Source of the DNA: VXNE01 sp965208745
Lineage (GTDB): Bacteria; Pseudomonadota; Gammaproteobacteria; Pseudomonadales; Azotimanducaceae
Assembly (NCBI GenBank): GCA_965208745.1
Contig: CBDBPN010000004.1
Span: 1,860,001 to 1,924,000, forward strand
DNA: 64,000 bases
Reading direction: 5' to 3'
In this document: one piece after another, positions 50,242-59,213 of the stretch
Position numbering within the stretch: position 1 is the stretch's first letter
How the letters are laid out: each line of letters begins with the position of its first letter
The notes under the pieces: model-generated
Seen by the model: only the letters and a program-made list of their open reading frames with translations
Databases searched by the model: none
What the model was told of the DNA's origin: nothing
Position numbers and translations under genes: made by a program

Positions 50242-50957
50242 CCGGAGACTTCCTTGCGCGCGTGGACCACGTAGTTGACGTCCACGTCGTCGCCCAGCGT
50301 GCAGTCGCGCGTGAACGGGTTGTAGCGCATGCCGACGATCTCGACGACGGTCAGCCCCGCCGCCCGCATGGCCCTCGCGAGCTCCGACGGCCGGATGAAC
50401 TTCCCGTAGTCGTGGGTGCCCCGGGGCAGGATCCCGAGCACGTACTCCGCGCCGAGCACGGCGAGCAGGTAGGACTTGGGGTTGCGGTTGATGGTCGAGA
50501 CGATCACGTCGCCCCCCGGTTCCGCGAGGTCCGCGAGCGCCTGTACCGTGGATGTCACGTCGGGGACGTGCTCCAGCATCTCGAGGCAGGTCACTAGCGA
50601 GAACGCCCCGGGCGCTTCCCGCGCGTAGGCCTCCGGCGTAGTCCGCTCGTAACGGATGGCCTCGGTGAGCCCCGACTCGATGGCGTGCAGCCGCGCCACG
50701 GCCAGGGGACTCTCCGCCATGTCGATGCCCGTGACATGGGCGCCGAGCGTCGCCAGGCTCTCGCTGAGGATGCCGCCCCCACAGCCCACGTCGGCAACTC
50801 GCGCGCCGGCGAGCCCACACCGCTCCGCGAGGTACGCCACCCGCACCGCGTTGATGTCGTGCAGCGGCTTGAAGTCGCCGTCCGGGTCCCACCAGCGATG
50901 CGCGAGCGCCTCGAACTTCTCGATCTCCGCGCGGTCGACGTTGACGTCCGCGGTCAC
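50238..50957 (-). CDS. ubiG: Ubiquinone biosynthesis O-methyltransferase UbiG
   Basis: UbiG carries out both O-methylations of the ubiquinone ring. Landmarks are FEALAHRWWDPDGDFKPLHDIN, the SAM loop VADVGCGGGILSESLA, GIDMAESPL, CLEMLEHVPD, STINRNPKSYLLAVLGAEYVL (membrane-interacting region) and HDYGKFIRPSEL. The GTG at 50957 overlaps the mtaD stop, has GGAGG 8 bp upstream and gives 239 residues, so I prefer it to the ATG at 50978. It implies a ubiquinone-based respiratory chain. Confidence 0.95.
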   Translation of the reverse strand: MTADVNVDRAEIEKFEALAHRWWDPDGDFKPLHDINAVRVAYLAERCGLAGARVADVGCGGGILSESLATLGAHVTGIDMAESPLAVARLHAIESGLTEAIRYERTTPEAYAREAPGAFSLVTCLEMLEHVPDVTSTVQALADLAEPGGDVIVSTINRNPKSYLLAVLGAEYVLGILPRGTHDYGKFIRPSELARAMRAAGLTVVEIVGMRYNPFTRDCTLGDDVDVNYVVHARKEVSG

Positions 50958-52261
50958 GACGCCATCCTCCGCGGCCACTCTGCCGCGCGGGCCAGGATGC
51001 GCGGCACGTCGAGGGTGTGGAACCTCCCCTGCTCATAGAGACACCGCCCGTTGACCCAGACATGACTGACGTGTCGGCCCGCCTGGGCGTGGACGAGTTG
51101 CGCCGTCGGGTCGTGGACCGGCTGCATGCCCGGGTGCGCGAGATCGACGGCGACCAGGTCCGCGCGCTTGCCGGCCTCCAGGGAGCCGATCTCTTCGTCG
51201 AGACCCAGCACGCGGGCGCCGGCCAGGGTCGCCATCTCGAGCATTTCCGTCGCCGGCGCCGCCGCCGCGTCCTCCGTCAGCGACGTGCGGAGCAACGCCG
51301 CCGCACGCATCTCGTCGAAGAGGTCGAGGGAGTTGTTGGACGCCGCGCCGTCGGTGCCGAGCGCGACGTTGACCCCGGCCGCCAGGAGTTCGTTCACCCG
51401 GCAGCGCCCGCTCGCGAGCTTCAGGTTGGACCGTGGACAGTGCACGACGTGGGCGCCGCCGAAGGCGACGCGTTCGATCTCGCGCTCGGTGAGCTGGGTC
51501 ATGTGCACGGCCTGCAGGGCCGGCGTCAGCAGGCCCATCGCGTCGAGACACTGCACCCAGCTTCCGCCCGTCCGGGCCCGGGCTTCCGCCACCTCGGTTG
51601 CGGTCTCGTGCAGGTGGATCTGGATGCCGGCGTCGACCTCGTCCGCCAGGGTCTGCAGGCGCCGGAGAATTCCTTCGCCGGTCGTGTAGGCGGCGTGCGG
51701 ACCGAAGGCGACCTGCACCAGGTCGTCGTCGCGGTAGCGGTCGCGCAACTCGAGCCCCTTGCGGATGCACTCGTCGGACGATCTCGCCCAGGCGCTCGCG
51801 AACTCGGCCACCGGGAACGCCGCCTGCAGGCGGAAGCCGGCCGCGCTCGCGGTCTCGGCGGCGGCTTCCGGGAACCAGTACATGTCGCTGGCGCAGGTCG
51901 TCCCCGACGCGATCATCTCCGCGAGCGCGAGTGCCGTGCCGTCCCTCACGAACTCCGCGTCCACACAGCGCGCTTCGAGCGGCCAGATGGTTTCCTCGAG
52001 CCAAGCGTCGAGGGACTGCGACTCGGACACGCCCCGCATCAGGGTCATCGCCAGGTGGCCGTGGGCGTTGACCAGCCCCGGCATCAGGATGTGGCTGTCG
52101 AGCTGCAATACGTCGGCTTCGGGAAAGCCCGCGTCGATGTCGGCGCGCGGTCCGACGGCCGCGATGCGACCGTCTTCGAGCGCCACGCTCGCTTCTTCGA
52201 GCACGACGTTGTCGGGCGCGACGGGCAGCACGTAGCGCGGATGGAGCACCTGCGCGGACAT
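50954..52261 (-). CDS. mtaD: 5-methylthioadenosine/S-adenosylhomocysteine deaminase (TrzA/MtaD family amidohydrolase)
   Basis: A metal-dependent amidohydrolase of 435 residues. Zinc ligands are in LVNAHGHLAMTLMRG (HxH), IHLHETATEV and LGTDGAASNNSLDLFDE (Asp). It deaminates methylthioadenosine or S-adenosylhomocysteine (known for PA3170, which sits in the same position next to ubiG and gyrA). The start at 52261 gives MSAQVLHPRYVLPV. It diverges from gyrA across 143 bp. mtnA, often between mtaD and gyrA, is absent. Confidence 0.92.
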   Translation of the reverse strand: MSAQVLHPRYVLPVAPDNVVLEEASVALEDGRIAAVGPRADIDAGFPEADVLQLDSHILMPGLVNAHGHLAMTLMRGVSESQSLDAWLEETIWPLEARCVDAEFVRDGTALALAEMIASGTTCASDMYWFPEAAAETASAAGFRLQAAFPVAEFASAWARSSDECIRKGLELRDRYRDDDLVQVAFGPHAAYTTGEGILRRLQTLADEVDAGIQIHLHETATEVAEARARTGGSWVQCLDAMGLLTPALQAVHMTQLTEREIERVAFGGAHVVHCPRSNLKLASGRCRVNELLAAGVNVALGTDGAASNNSLDLFDEMRAAALLRTSLTEDAAAAPATEMLEMATLAGARVLGLDEEIGSLEAGKRADLVAVDLAHPGMQPVHDPTAQLVHAQAGRHVSHVWVNGRCLYEQGRFHTLDVPRILARAAEWPRRMAS

Positions 52262-52361
52262 GGCGGAAGTATATCGGACGGGTCCGCCGGAACCCCGTGA
52301 AACCGGGGCGTCGCGGACCGGATTCGGGCATCCGGAACCGCTCTCGGGACCCTCGATCTGG

Positions 52362-52367
52362 TAGAAT
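52362..52367 (+). promoter_or_regulatory. Candidate -10 box for gyrA
   Basis: TAGAAT in the mtaD/gyrA divergent gap, 37 bp before the gyrA ATG. The -35 region is poor. It is the only sigma-70-like match I see in this gap. Confidence 0.3.
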
Positions 52368-52404
52368 TCGCGGTTGTTCCCGAGCGGTTCCACCAACACC
52401 GTCC

Positions 52405-55008
52405 ATGTCCGATACCGGGTCCGACTCCACTGCGGTCCGCGGCGGAGGCCGCGGTCGTGAAATCCTCTCCGTCAACATCGAGGACGAGCTCAAGCGGTCG
52501 TATCTCGACTACGCGATGAGCGTGATCGTCGGGCGCGCCCTGCCCGACGTTCGCGACGGCCTGAAACCCGTGCACAAGCGGGTGCTGTACTCGATGGCGG
52601 AGATGAACAACACCTGGAACCGGCCCTACATGAAGTCGGCGCGGGTGGTGGGCGAGGTGATGGGCAAGTACCACCCCCACGGCGACCAGGCGATCTACGA
52701 CACGATCGTCCGCATGGCGCAGGACTTCTCCATGCGCTACCTGCTCGTCGACGGCCAGGGCAACTTCGGGTCCATGGACGGCGACCCGCCGGCGGCGATG
52801 CGCTACACCGAAGTGCGGATGGCGCGCATCGCGGACGAACTGCTCGCCGACCTCGACAAGGACACGGTCGACTTCGTCCCGAACTACGACGACACGCTGA
52901 CCATGCCGGAGGTGCTGCCCACGCGGGTGCCGAACCTCCTGCTGAACGGGTCGTCCGGGATCGCCGTGGGGCTCGCGACGAACATCCCCCCGCACAACCT
53001 CACCGAGGTGATCGGCGGATGCCTGCTCCTGCTGGAGGAGCCGGAGGCCACCGTCGACGACCTGCTCGAACACATCCACGGTCCGGACTTCCCCACCGGC
53101 GGCATCATCAACGGGCGGGCCGGCATCGTGCAGGCGTACCGCACCGGCCGCGGGCGCATCTACGTCCGCGCCCGGGCCGAGGTCGAGTCCGACAACTCGG
53201 GCAAGGACACGATCGTCGTCACCGAGATCCCCTACCAGCTCAACAAGGCGCGCCTCATCGAGAAGATCGCGGAGCTCGCCCGCGACAAGAAGGTCGAGGG
53301 CATCACGGAGCTGCGCGACGAGTCCGACAAGGACGGCCTGCGCATCGTCATCGAGGTGCGCCGGGGCGACTCGGGCGAGGTCGTGCTGAACAACCTCTAC
53401 GCGCAGACCCAGCTCCAGTCGGTGTTCGGCATCAACTGCGTGGCGCTGGTGGACCGCCAGCCGAAGCTCCTGAACCTCAAGGAGATGCTCGAGGCCTTCC
53501 TCAAGCACCGCCGGGAAGTCGTCATCCGCCGGACGCTCTACCTGCTCCGGCAGGCGCGGCGCCGCGGGCACCTGCTCGAGGGGCAGGCCGTGGCGCTCGA
53601 GAACATCGACGACGTGGTCGAACTCATCCGCAAGTCCGCCACGCCCGCCGACGCACGCGCCGAGCTGACGGCCCGGCGGTTCCCCTCCGAGTCGGTCGCG
53701 GAGCTGATGGCCCGGGCGGGGAGCGACGCGTGCCGGCCGGACGACCTCGGCGACGAGTTCGGCTACCAGGACGGCGTCTACCGGCTCTCGGAGCAGCAGG
53801 CCCAGGCGATCCTCGACATGCAGCTCCAGCGCCTGACCGCGCTGCAGCGCGACCGCCTCATGGAGGACTACGGCAAGATCCTCGACGAGATCCGCGACCT
53901 GACGGAGATCCTCGGTTCCGAGGAGCGCCTGCGGGGCGTCATCCGCGACGAACTCGTCGACGTGCGCGAGCGCTACGGCGACGCCCGGCGCACGGAGATC
54001 CAGAGCTCCCACCAGGACCTGACGGCGGAGGACCTGATCACCGAGGAGGACATGGTGGTCACGGTTTCCCACCAGGGTTATGCGAAGACGCAGCCCCTCG
54101 ACGTCTACCAGGCGCAGCGCCGGGGCGGCCGGGGCAAGGCGGCCACCGCCGTCAAGGACGAGGACTTCGTCGAGCACCTCCTGATCGCGAACTCCCACGA
54201 CACGCTCCTGTGCTTCTCGAACAAGGGCAAGGTGTACTGGCTGCGCGTCTTCCAGATCCCGCAGGGTAGCCGGGGCGCCAAGGGACGGCCGCTGGTGAAC
54301 ATGCTCGCGCTGGACGCGGACGAGCGCATCACGACGCTCCTGCCCATGAGCAAGTCCGGTGCCGCGACGGAGGACGCGTTCGTCTTCATGGCCACGGCCA
54401 GCGGCACCGTCAAGAAGACGCCGCTCGAGCAGTTCGCCCGCCCGCGGACGGCCGGCCTCATCGCCCTTGACCTCGTGGAGAACGATCACCTGGTGGGCGT
54501 CGCCCTGACCGACGGTTACTCGGACATCCTGCTGGTCGCAAGCTCCGGCAAGGCCGTGCGTTTCAAGGAATCGGACGTGCGCGCCATGGGCCGGACGGCC
54601 CGCGGCGTACGCGGCATTCGGCTCGGCAGAGGCCACTCCGTGATTTCTCTCATCATCCCGAGCGGCGGCTTCATTCTCACGGCGAGCCGAAACGGCTACG
54701 GCAAGCGCACCCGCGTCGAGGAGTTCCCCGTCAAGGGACGCGCCATCCAGGGCGTGATCGCCATGCGGGGCGGCGCGCGGAACGGCCCGCTGGTCGGCGC
54801 GGCACAGGTGTTCGAAGGCGACGAGATCATGCTGATCAGCGACCAGGGCACGCTCGTGCGGACGAGCGCCGACGAGATCTCGCTGGTGAGCCGCAACACC
54901 CAGGGCGTGAAACTCATCGCGCTCCGGGAAGAGGAGCACCTCGTCGGGCTCGAGCGCATCGTCGAGTCCGAGAACGGCGACTCCGACCAGCCGGCCGATA
55001 CCGACTGA
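52405..55008 (+). CDS. gyrA: DNA gyrase subunit A
   Basis: GyrA cuts and rejoins DNA for supercoiling. The N-terminal domain has RSYLDYAMSVIVGRALPDVRDG, the quinolone region GKYHPHGDQAIYDT and the catalytic Tyr134 in AAMRYTEVRM. The GyrA box QRRGGRGK marks true gyrase rather than ParC. Length is 867, and the six-blade C-terminal domain is complete. The position equal to E. coli Ser83 is Gln95 here, while Asp87 is kept as Asp99. The ATG at 52405 is chosen because the upstream frame is Pro/Arg-rich and unconserved. Confidence 0.97.
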   Translation: MSDTGSDSTAVRGGGRGREILSVNIEDELKRSYLDYAMSVIVGRALPDVRDGLKPVHKRVLYSMAEMNNTWNRPYMKSARVVGEVMGKYHPHGDQAIYDTIVRMAQDFSMRYLLVDGQGNFGSMDGDPPAAMRYTEVRMARIADELLADLDKDTVDFVPNYDDTLTMPEVLPTRVPNLLLNGSSGIAVGLATNIPPHNLTEVIGGCLLLLEEPEATVDDLLEHIHGPDFPTGGIINGRAGIVQAYRTGRGRIYVRARAEVESDNSGKDTIVVTEIPYQLNKARLIEKIAELARDKKVEGITELRDESDKDGLRIVIEVRRGDSGEVVLNNLYAQTQLQSVFGINCVALVDRQPKLLNLKEMLEAFLKHRREVVIRRTLYLLRQARRRGHLLEGQAVALENIDDVVELIRKSATPADARAELTARRFPSESVAELMARAGSDACRPDDLGDEFGYQDGVYRLSEQQAQAILDMQLQRLTALQRDRLMEDYGKILDEIRDLTEILGSEERLRGVIRDELVDVRERYGDARRTEIQSSHQDLTAEDLITEEDMVVTVSHQGYAKTQPLDVYQAQRRGGRGKAATAVKDEDFVEHLLIANSHDTLLCFSNKGKVYWLRVFQIPQGSRGAKGRPLVNMLALDADERITTLLPMSKSGAATEDAFVFMATASGTVKKTPLEQFARPRTAGLIALDLVENDHLVGVALTDGYSDILLVASSGKAVRFKESDVRAMGRTARGVRGIRLGRGHSVISLIIPSGGFILTASRNGYGKRTRVEEFPVKGRAIQGVIAMRGGARNGPLVGAAQVFEGDEIMLISDQGTLVRTSADEISLVSRNTQGVKLIALREEEHLVGLERIVESENGDSDQPADTD

Positions 55009-55099
55009 CCCCAAACCGACGCGGAACGAACCGGCGCGGCGGCTCCACGCGGGGCGCCGCGGTTTTCGGATCGCGCCGACGAACCCTTAAAGGCACACC

Positions 55100-56182
55100 A
55101 TGACCCGCGTACACAACTTCTCACCGGGCCCGGCCGCGCTGCCACTGCCCGTTCTCGAGCGCGCCCGCGACGAACTGCTCGACTACGAAGGGCGGGGCAT
55201 GTCCGTGATGGAGATGAGCCACCGGAGCCCCGTGTTCATCGCCATCGCCGAACGGGCGGAGGCGGACTTCCGCGAGCTGCTCGGCGTCGGCGAGGACTAC
55301 TACGTCCTTTTCCTCCAGGGCGGGCCGACGCTGCAGTTCTCGATGCTGCCGTTCAACCTGACGGAACGCGACTCCGTCGCCGACTACGTGCACACGGGTT
55401 CCTGGGGGACGAAGGCGATCGCCGCCGCCCGCAAGCTCTGCCGGGTGAACGTCGCGGCGACCTCGGAGGACGCGAACTTCACCTACGCCCCCCCGCCCGC
55501 GGACTGGCGGCTGACGCCCGGGGCCGCCTACGTCCACGTCACCGGCAACGAGACCATCGGCGGCGTCGAGTACCACGACTATCCGTCCGACCTCGGCGCG
55601 CCCCTCGTCGCCGACCTGTCGTCCACGCTGCTGTCCCGGCCGCTCGACGTCTCCCGGTTCGGGGTGATCTACGCCGGCGCCCAGAAGAACATCGGTCCCG
55701 TCGGGCTGACGATCGTCGTCATCAGGAAGGACCTCGCCGGCAGGGCGCGCCCGGATACCCCGGACATGCTCGACTACCTCGCGCACGCGAAGGCCGGTTC
55801 CATGATGAACACGCCGCCGACGTATAACTGGTACCTCGCCGGGCTGGTGTTCGCCTGGCTCAAGGATCTGGGGGGACTCGCCGTCATGGCCGAACGCAAC
55901 CGGCGCAAGGCGGACAAGCTTTACGCGGCGATCGGCGCGAGCAACTTCTACCGGTGCCCGGTGCGGGACGCGGACCGCTCGTGGATGAACGTGCCCTTCA
56001 CGCTCGCGGACCCGGCGCTGGACGGCCGCTTTCTCGACGAGGCCGAGGCCGCCGGCCTCGCCAACCTCAAGGGCCACCGCAGCGTTGGGGGAATGCGGGC
56101 GAGCCTCTACAATGCCGTCTCCGAGGAAGCGGTGGGCGCGCTCATCGACTTCATGGCGGCGTTCGAACGCGACGCCGGGTAA
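55100..56182 (+). CDS. serC: Phosphoserine aminotransferase
   Basis: SerC makes phosphoserine in serine and pyridoxal synthesis. It begins HNFSPGPAALPLPVL, has MEMSHRSPVF, FLQGGPTLQFSMLPFNL, TGSWGTKAI and the PLP lysine in YAGAQKNIGPVGLTIV. The C-terminus MRASLYNAV is typical. Length 360, AAAGG before the ATG. It starts the amino acid block serC-pheA-hisC-tyrA downstream of gyrA, the Pseudomonas order. Confidence 0.96.
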   Translation: MTRVHNFSPGPAALPLPVLERARDELLDYEGRGMSVMEMSHRSPVFIAIAERAEADFRELLGVGEDYYVLFLQGGPTLQFSMLPFNLTERDSVADYVHTGSWGTKAIAAARKLCRVNVAATSEDANFTYAPPPADWRLTPGAAYVHVTGNETIGGVEYHDYPSDLGAPLVADLSSTLLSRPLDVSRFGVIYAGAQKNIGPVGLTIVVIRKDLAGRARPDTPDMLDYLAHAKAGSMMNTPPTYNWYLAGLVFAWLKDLGGLAVMAERNRRKADKLYAAIGASNFYRCPVRDADRSWMNVPFTLADPALDGRFLDEAEAAGLANLKGHRSVGGMRASLYNAVSEEAVGALIDFMAAFERDAG

Positions 56183-56222
56183 CGCGCGCCGGTCCGCAAC
56201 ACGACGCTGAAACGCAAGCGGC

Positions 56223-57305
56223 ATGAACGACAAGCTCGACGCAGTCAGACAGCGCATCGACGAGATCGACCGGGACCTCGCGCGGCTCCTGAACGAGCGC
56301 GCGGCCTGTGCCACGCAGGTGGCGGAGATCAAGGCGGACGCGCCCGGCGACGAGGTGCCGGTCTTCTACCGCCCCGAGCGCGAGGCGCAGATCCTGAAGC
56401 GCGTCCAGGCGGAGAACACGGGACCGCTCTCGGACAGGGACATGGCGCGCCTCTTCCGGGAGGTCATCTCGTGCTGCCTGTCCCTCGAACAGCCGCTGAC
56501 GGTCGCTTACCTCGGTCCGGCCGGCACGTACACCGAGGCGGCCGTCATCAAGCAGTTCGGGCACTTCGCGACGACGCGCGCCCAGGCGGCCATCGACGAG
56601 GTGTTCCGCGAGGTGGAGTCGGGCGCCGCCCACTGCGGGGTCGTGCCGGTGGAGAACAGCACCGAGGGGATGGTCAACCACACCCTCGACTGCTTCATGA
56701 CGTCGAAGCTGCGCATCTGCGGCGAGGTGGAGCTGCCGATCCACCACGCTTTCCTCTCGACGGGTTCGAGCGACTCCATCACGGCGATCTACTCCCACGA
56801 GCAGTCCCTGGCCCAGTGCCGGCGCTGGCTCGACAGCCATTACCCGGGCGTGCCGCGCACGCCGCTCGCCAGCAACGCCGAGGCCGCGCGCGTGGCGGCT
56901 CGGACGGAAGGCGCCGGCGCCATCGCCGGCGAGATGGCAGCCGAGCGCTACGGACTGCGGATACTCGCGACCAAGATCGAGGACGAACCGGACAACAAGA
57001 CCCGCTTCCTCGTGCTCGGCGACCAGGAGGTCGGTCCCAGCGGGCACGACAAGACCTCCATCCTCGTCTCCACCCGCAACGAGCCGGGCGCCCTGTACGG
57101 CGTGCTGGAGCCGTTCCATCGCCACGGCGTCGACCTGACGCGCATCGAGACCCGCCCGTCCCGCGTGGGTAGCTGGAACTACGTGTTCTTCATCGACTTC
57201 GACGGCCACGAATCCCAGGCCGAGATCGAGGCGGTCCTCGCGGAAGTGCGCCAGGTCTCGGTCGAAGTACGTTCTCTCGGCTCCTACCCGCGAGCCGTCG
57301 CCTGA
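56223..57305 (+). CDS. pheA: Bifunctional chorismate mutase/prephenate dehydratase
   Basis: PheA makes phenylpyruvate for phenylalanine. Residues 1-95 are an AroQ-type chorismate mutase (LDAVRQRIDEIDRDLARLLNERA). The dehydratase begins TVAYLGPAGTYTEAA and holds VPVENSTEGMV. The C-terminal ACT domain (SILVSTRNEPGALYGVLEPF) contains the phenylalanine-binding TRIETRPS motif, so feedback inhibition is expected. Length is 360; hisC follows after 2 bp. Confidence 0.96.
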   Translation: MNDKLDAVRQRIDEIDRDLARLLNERAACATQVAEIKADAPGDEVPVFYRPEREAQILKRVQAENTGPLSDRDMARLFREVISCCLSLEQPLTVAYLGPAGTYTEAAVIKQFGHFATTRAQAAIDEVFREVESGAAHCGVVPVENSTEGMVNHTLDCFMTSKLRICGEVELPIHHAFLSTGSSDSITAIYSHEQSLAQCRRWLDSHYPGVPRTPLASNAEAARVAARTEGAGAIAGEMAAERYGLRILATKIEDEPDNKTRFLVLGDQEVGPSGHDKTSILVSTRNEPGALYGVLEPFHRHGVDLTRIETRPSRVGSWNYVFFIDFDGHESQAEIEAVLAEVRQVSVEVRSLGSYPRAVA

Positions 57306-57307
57306 CC

Positions 57308-58399
57308 GTGGCGCCCGTCGCCAACATCAACGCCCGCGTCGCCGGGATGACCCCGTATCAGCCGGGCAAGCCGATCGAGGAACTTGCGCGCGAACTCGGG
57401 CTTGCCGACATCGTCAAGCTCGCGAGCAACGAGAACCCGCGTGGCCCGGGCCCGGCCGTGCGCGCCGCGCTCGAACGCGCCGCGGCCGACCTGTCGCGTT
57501 ACCCGGACGGCAGCGGCTACCGCCTCAAGGCGGCCCTGTCCGAACACCTCGCCGTGCCTCCCGAGCAGATCACCCTCGGCAACGGCTCCAACGATGTGCT
57601 CGAGCTGGCCGCCCGGGTCGCCATCTCCCCGGGCGCCGAGGGCATCGTCGACGAGCACGCGTTCGTCGTCTATCCGCTGGCCGTCGCGGCCGCCCACGGC
57701 ACGCTGGTGACGGTCCCGTCGTGCCGCTTCCGGCACGACCTCGACGCGATGCGCTCCCGGATCACCGACGCCACCCGGATCGTCTTCGTCGCCAATCCCA
57801 ACAACCCGACCGGGACTTGGGTGGCCGAGGCCGAACTCACGGCATTCCTCGACGCCGTGCCCCGGTCGGTCTGGGTCGTACTCGACGAGGCGTACTCGGA
57901 GTACGTCTCGGAGCCGGACTATCCGGACGGCATCCGGCTCGTGGCGCGGTACCCCAACCTGGTCGTCACGCGGACGTTCTCCAAGATCCACGGCCTCGCC
58001 GCCCTGCGCATCGGGTACGGCGTCTCGGCGCCGGGCTTCGCGGACCTGATGAACCGCATCCGCCAGCCCTTCAACACGTCGAGCCTGGCCCTGGCGGCCG
58101 CCGAGGCCGCCCTTGGCGAGTCGGAGTTCGTCGAGACCAGCAGGGCACTGAACGCCGCCGGCATGCGGCAACTCACGGAGGGGCTGGACGCGCTCGGCTT
58201 CGAGCGCATCCCCTCGATCGGCAATTTCGTGACCTTCCACTGCGGTCGGGAGGCGATGCCGCTGTATGAAGCGCTGCTGCGCCGGGGGGTCATCGTCCGG
58301 CCCGTCGCCAACTACGGCATGCCAAGCCACCTGCGCGTCTCCGTCGGTCTTCCGGAAGAGAACGAACGCTTCCTCCGCGCCCTGCGCGACGTGGAGTGA
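57308..58399 (+). CDS. hisC: Histidinol-phosphate/aromatic aminotransferase HisC
   Basis: A fold-type I aminotransferase of 363 residues. KLASNENPRGPGP at the N-terminus, LGNGSNDVLELAARV, VFVANPNNPTGTW, VVLDEAYSEYV and the PLP lysine in TFSKIHGLAALRIGYG are diagnostic. Its place between pheA and tyrA (as hisC2 in Pseudomonas) suggests that its main task is transaminating aromatic keto acids; histidinol phosphate use is also possible. The start is a GTG, 2 bp after pheA. Confidence 0.93.
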   Translation: MAPVANINARVAGMTPYQPGKPIEELARELGLADIVKLASNENPRGPGPAVRAALERAAADLSRYPDGSGYRLKAALSEHLAVPPEQITLGNGSNDVLELAARVAISPGAEGIVDEHAFVVYPLAVAAAHGTLVTVPSCRFRHDLDAMRSRITDATRIVFVANPNNPTGTWVAEAELTAFLDAVPRSVWVVLDEAYSEYVSEPDYPDGIRLVARYPNLVVTRTFSKIHGLAALRIGYGVSAPGFADLMNRIRQPFNTSSLALAAAEAALGESEFVETSRALNAAGMRQLTEGLDALGFERIPSIGNFVTFHCGREAMPLYEALLRRGVIVRPVANYGMPSHLRVSVGLPEENERFLRALRDVE

Positions 58400-58400
58400 C

Positions 58401-59213
58401 GTGGCGACGTTGCTGCTCGTCGGAACGGGCCTGATCGGGGGGTCGTTCGCGCTGGCGGCGCGCCGGTGCGGTCTGTTCGACCGCATCGACGGGATCGACA
58501 CCGACACGCGCGCCCTTGCCGAGGCGCGGGCCGGCGGCGTGGTCGACCCGCCGGACGCTGAGGTCCGCCCCGACGCCGTGTGCGTCGCGACGCCGGCCAG
58601 TCACATCGCCTCTCGCGTGGACGAGATGGGCCGCCGCCACCCTGAGGCCGTGGTCTTCGACGTCGGCAGCGTGAAGTCCCCGGTGGTCGACGCGCTGCGC
58701 GCAAAGGGCCGCGTGTCTCCGCACTTCGTGCCCTGCCATCCCGTCGTCGGGTCGGAGCGAAGCGGGCCGTCCGCGGCCCGCGCCGACCTGTTCGAGGACC
58801 GTTCCGTCGTCCTCACCCCGGTGGCCGAGACCGACGCGGAGACCGCCGCCCGCGTCGCGGGCTGGTGGCGCGCGGTCGGCGCGCGGGTCACCGAGCGAAC
58901 TCCCGAGGAGCACGACCGCATCCTGGCCGTGACGAGCCACCTGCCCCACCTGCTCGCCTTCGCGTTGATGGAGATACTTGCCGAGATCGACGACGACACG
59001 CTGCGCGCGACCGTGGGCGGCGGTTTCCGGGACTTCAGCCGCATCGCCGGTGCGGACCCCGCGATCTGGAGCGACATCCTCCACGAGAACCGCGAGGCCG
59101 TGCTGGCCTGGGCGGAGAAGCTCGTGGCGCGGCTGGCCATCGACGACGACAAGCGTGCTCTGCGCCAACGCCTGGCGGACGCCCGGGAACGTCGCCGGAG
59201 GCTCGATGCCTGA
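58401..59213 (+). CDS. tyrA: Prephenate dehydrogenase TyrA (monofunctional)
   Basis: TyrA oxidises prephenate or arogenate for tyrosine. LLLVGTGLIGGSFALAARR is the NAD loop, VFDVGSVKSPVVDAL and FVPCHPVVGSERSGP hold active-site residues (His of CHPxxG), and LAVTSHLPHLLAFAL follows. Length is 270. In Pseudomonas the equivalent gene is fused to aroA (EPSP synthase); here the aroA part is absent and cmk begins 8 bp before the tyrA stop. The start is a GTG. Confidence 0.93.
   Translation: MATLLLVGTGLIGGSFALAARRCGLFDRIDGIDTDTRALAEARAGGVVDPPDAEVRPDAVCVATPASHIASRVDEMGRRHPEAVVFDVGSVKSPVVDALRAKGRVSPHFVPCHPVVGSERSGPSAARADLFEDRSVVLTPVAETDAETAARVAGWWRAVGARVTERTPEEHDRILAVTSHLPHLLAFALMEILAEIDDDTLRATVGGGFRDFSRIAGADPAIWSDILHENREAVLAWAEKLVARLAIDDDKRALRQRLADARERRRRLDA

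Noticed and set aside
50958..50978. ATG start seven codons upstream for UbiG
   Set aside because: Possible, but the GTG at 50957 has a better-placed GGAGG and makes the four-base overlap seen at most junctions here.
52084..55014. A 976-codon open frame on the minus strand opposite gyrA
   Set aside because: Antisense to a fully conserved gyrA; composition (Val/Leu/Asp/Arg/His-rich) is that of a codon-bias shadow.
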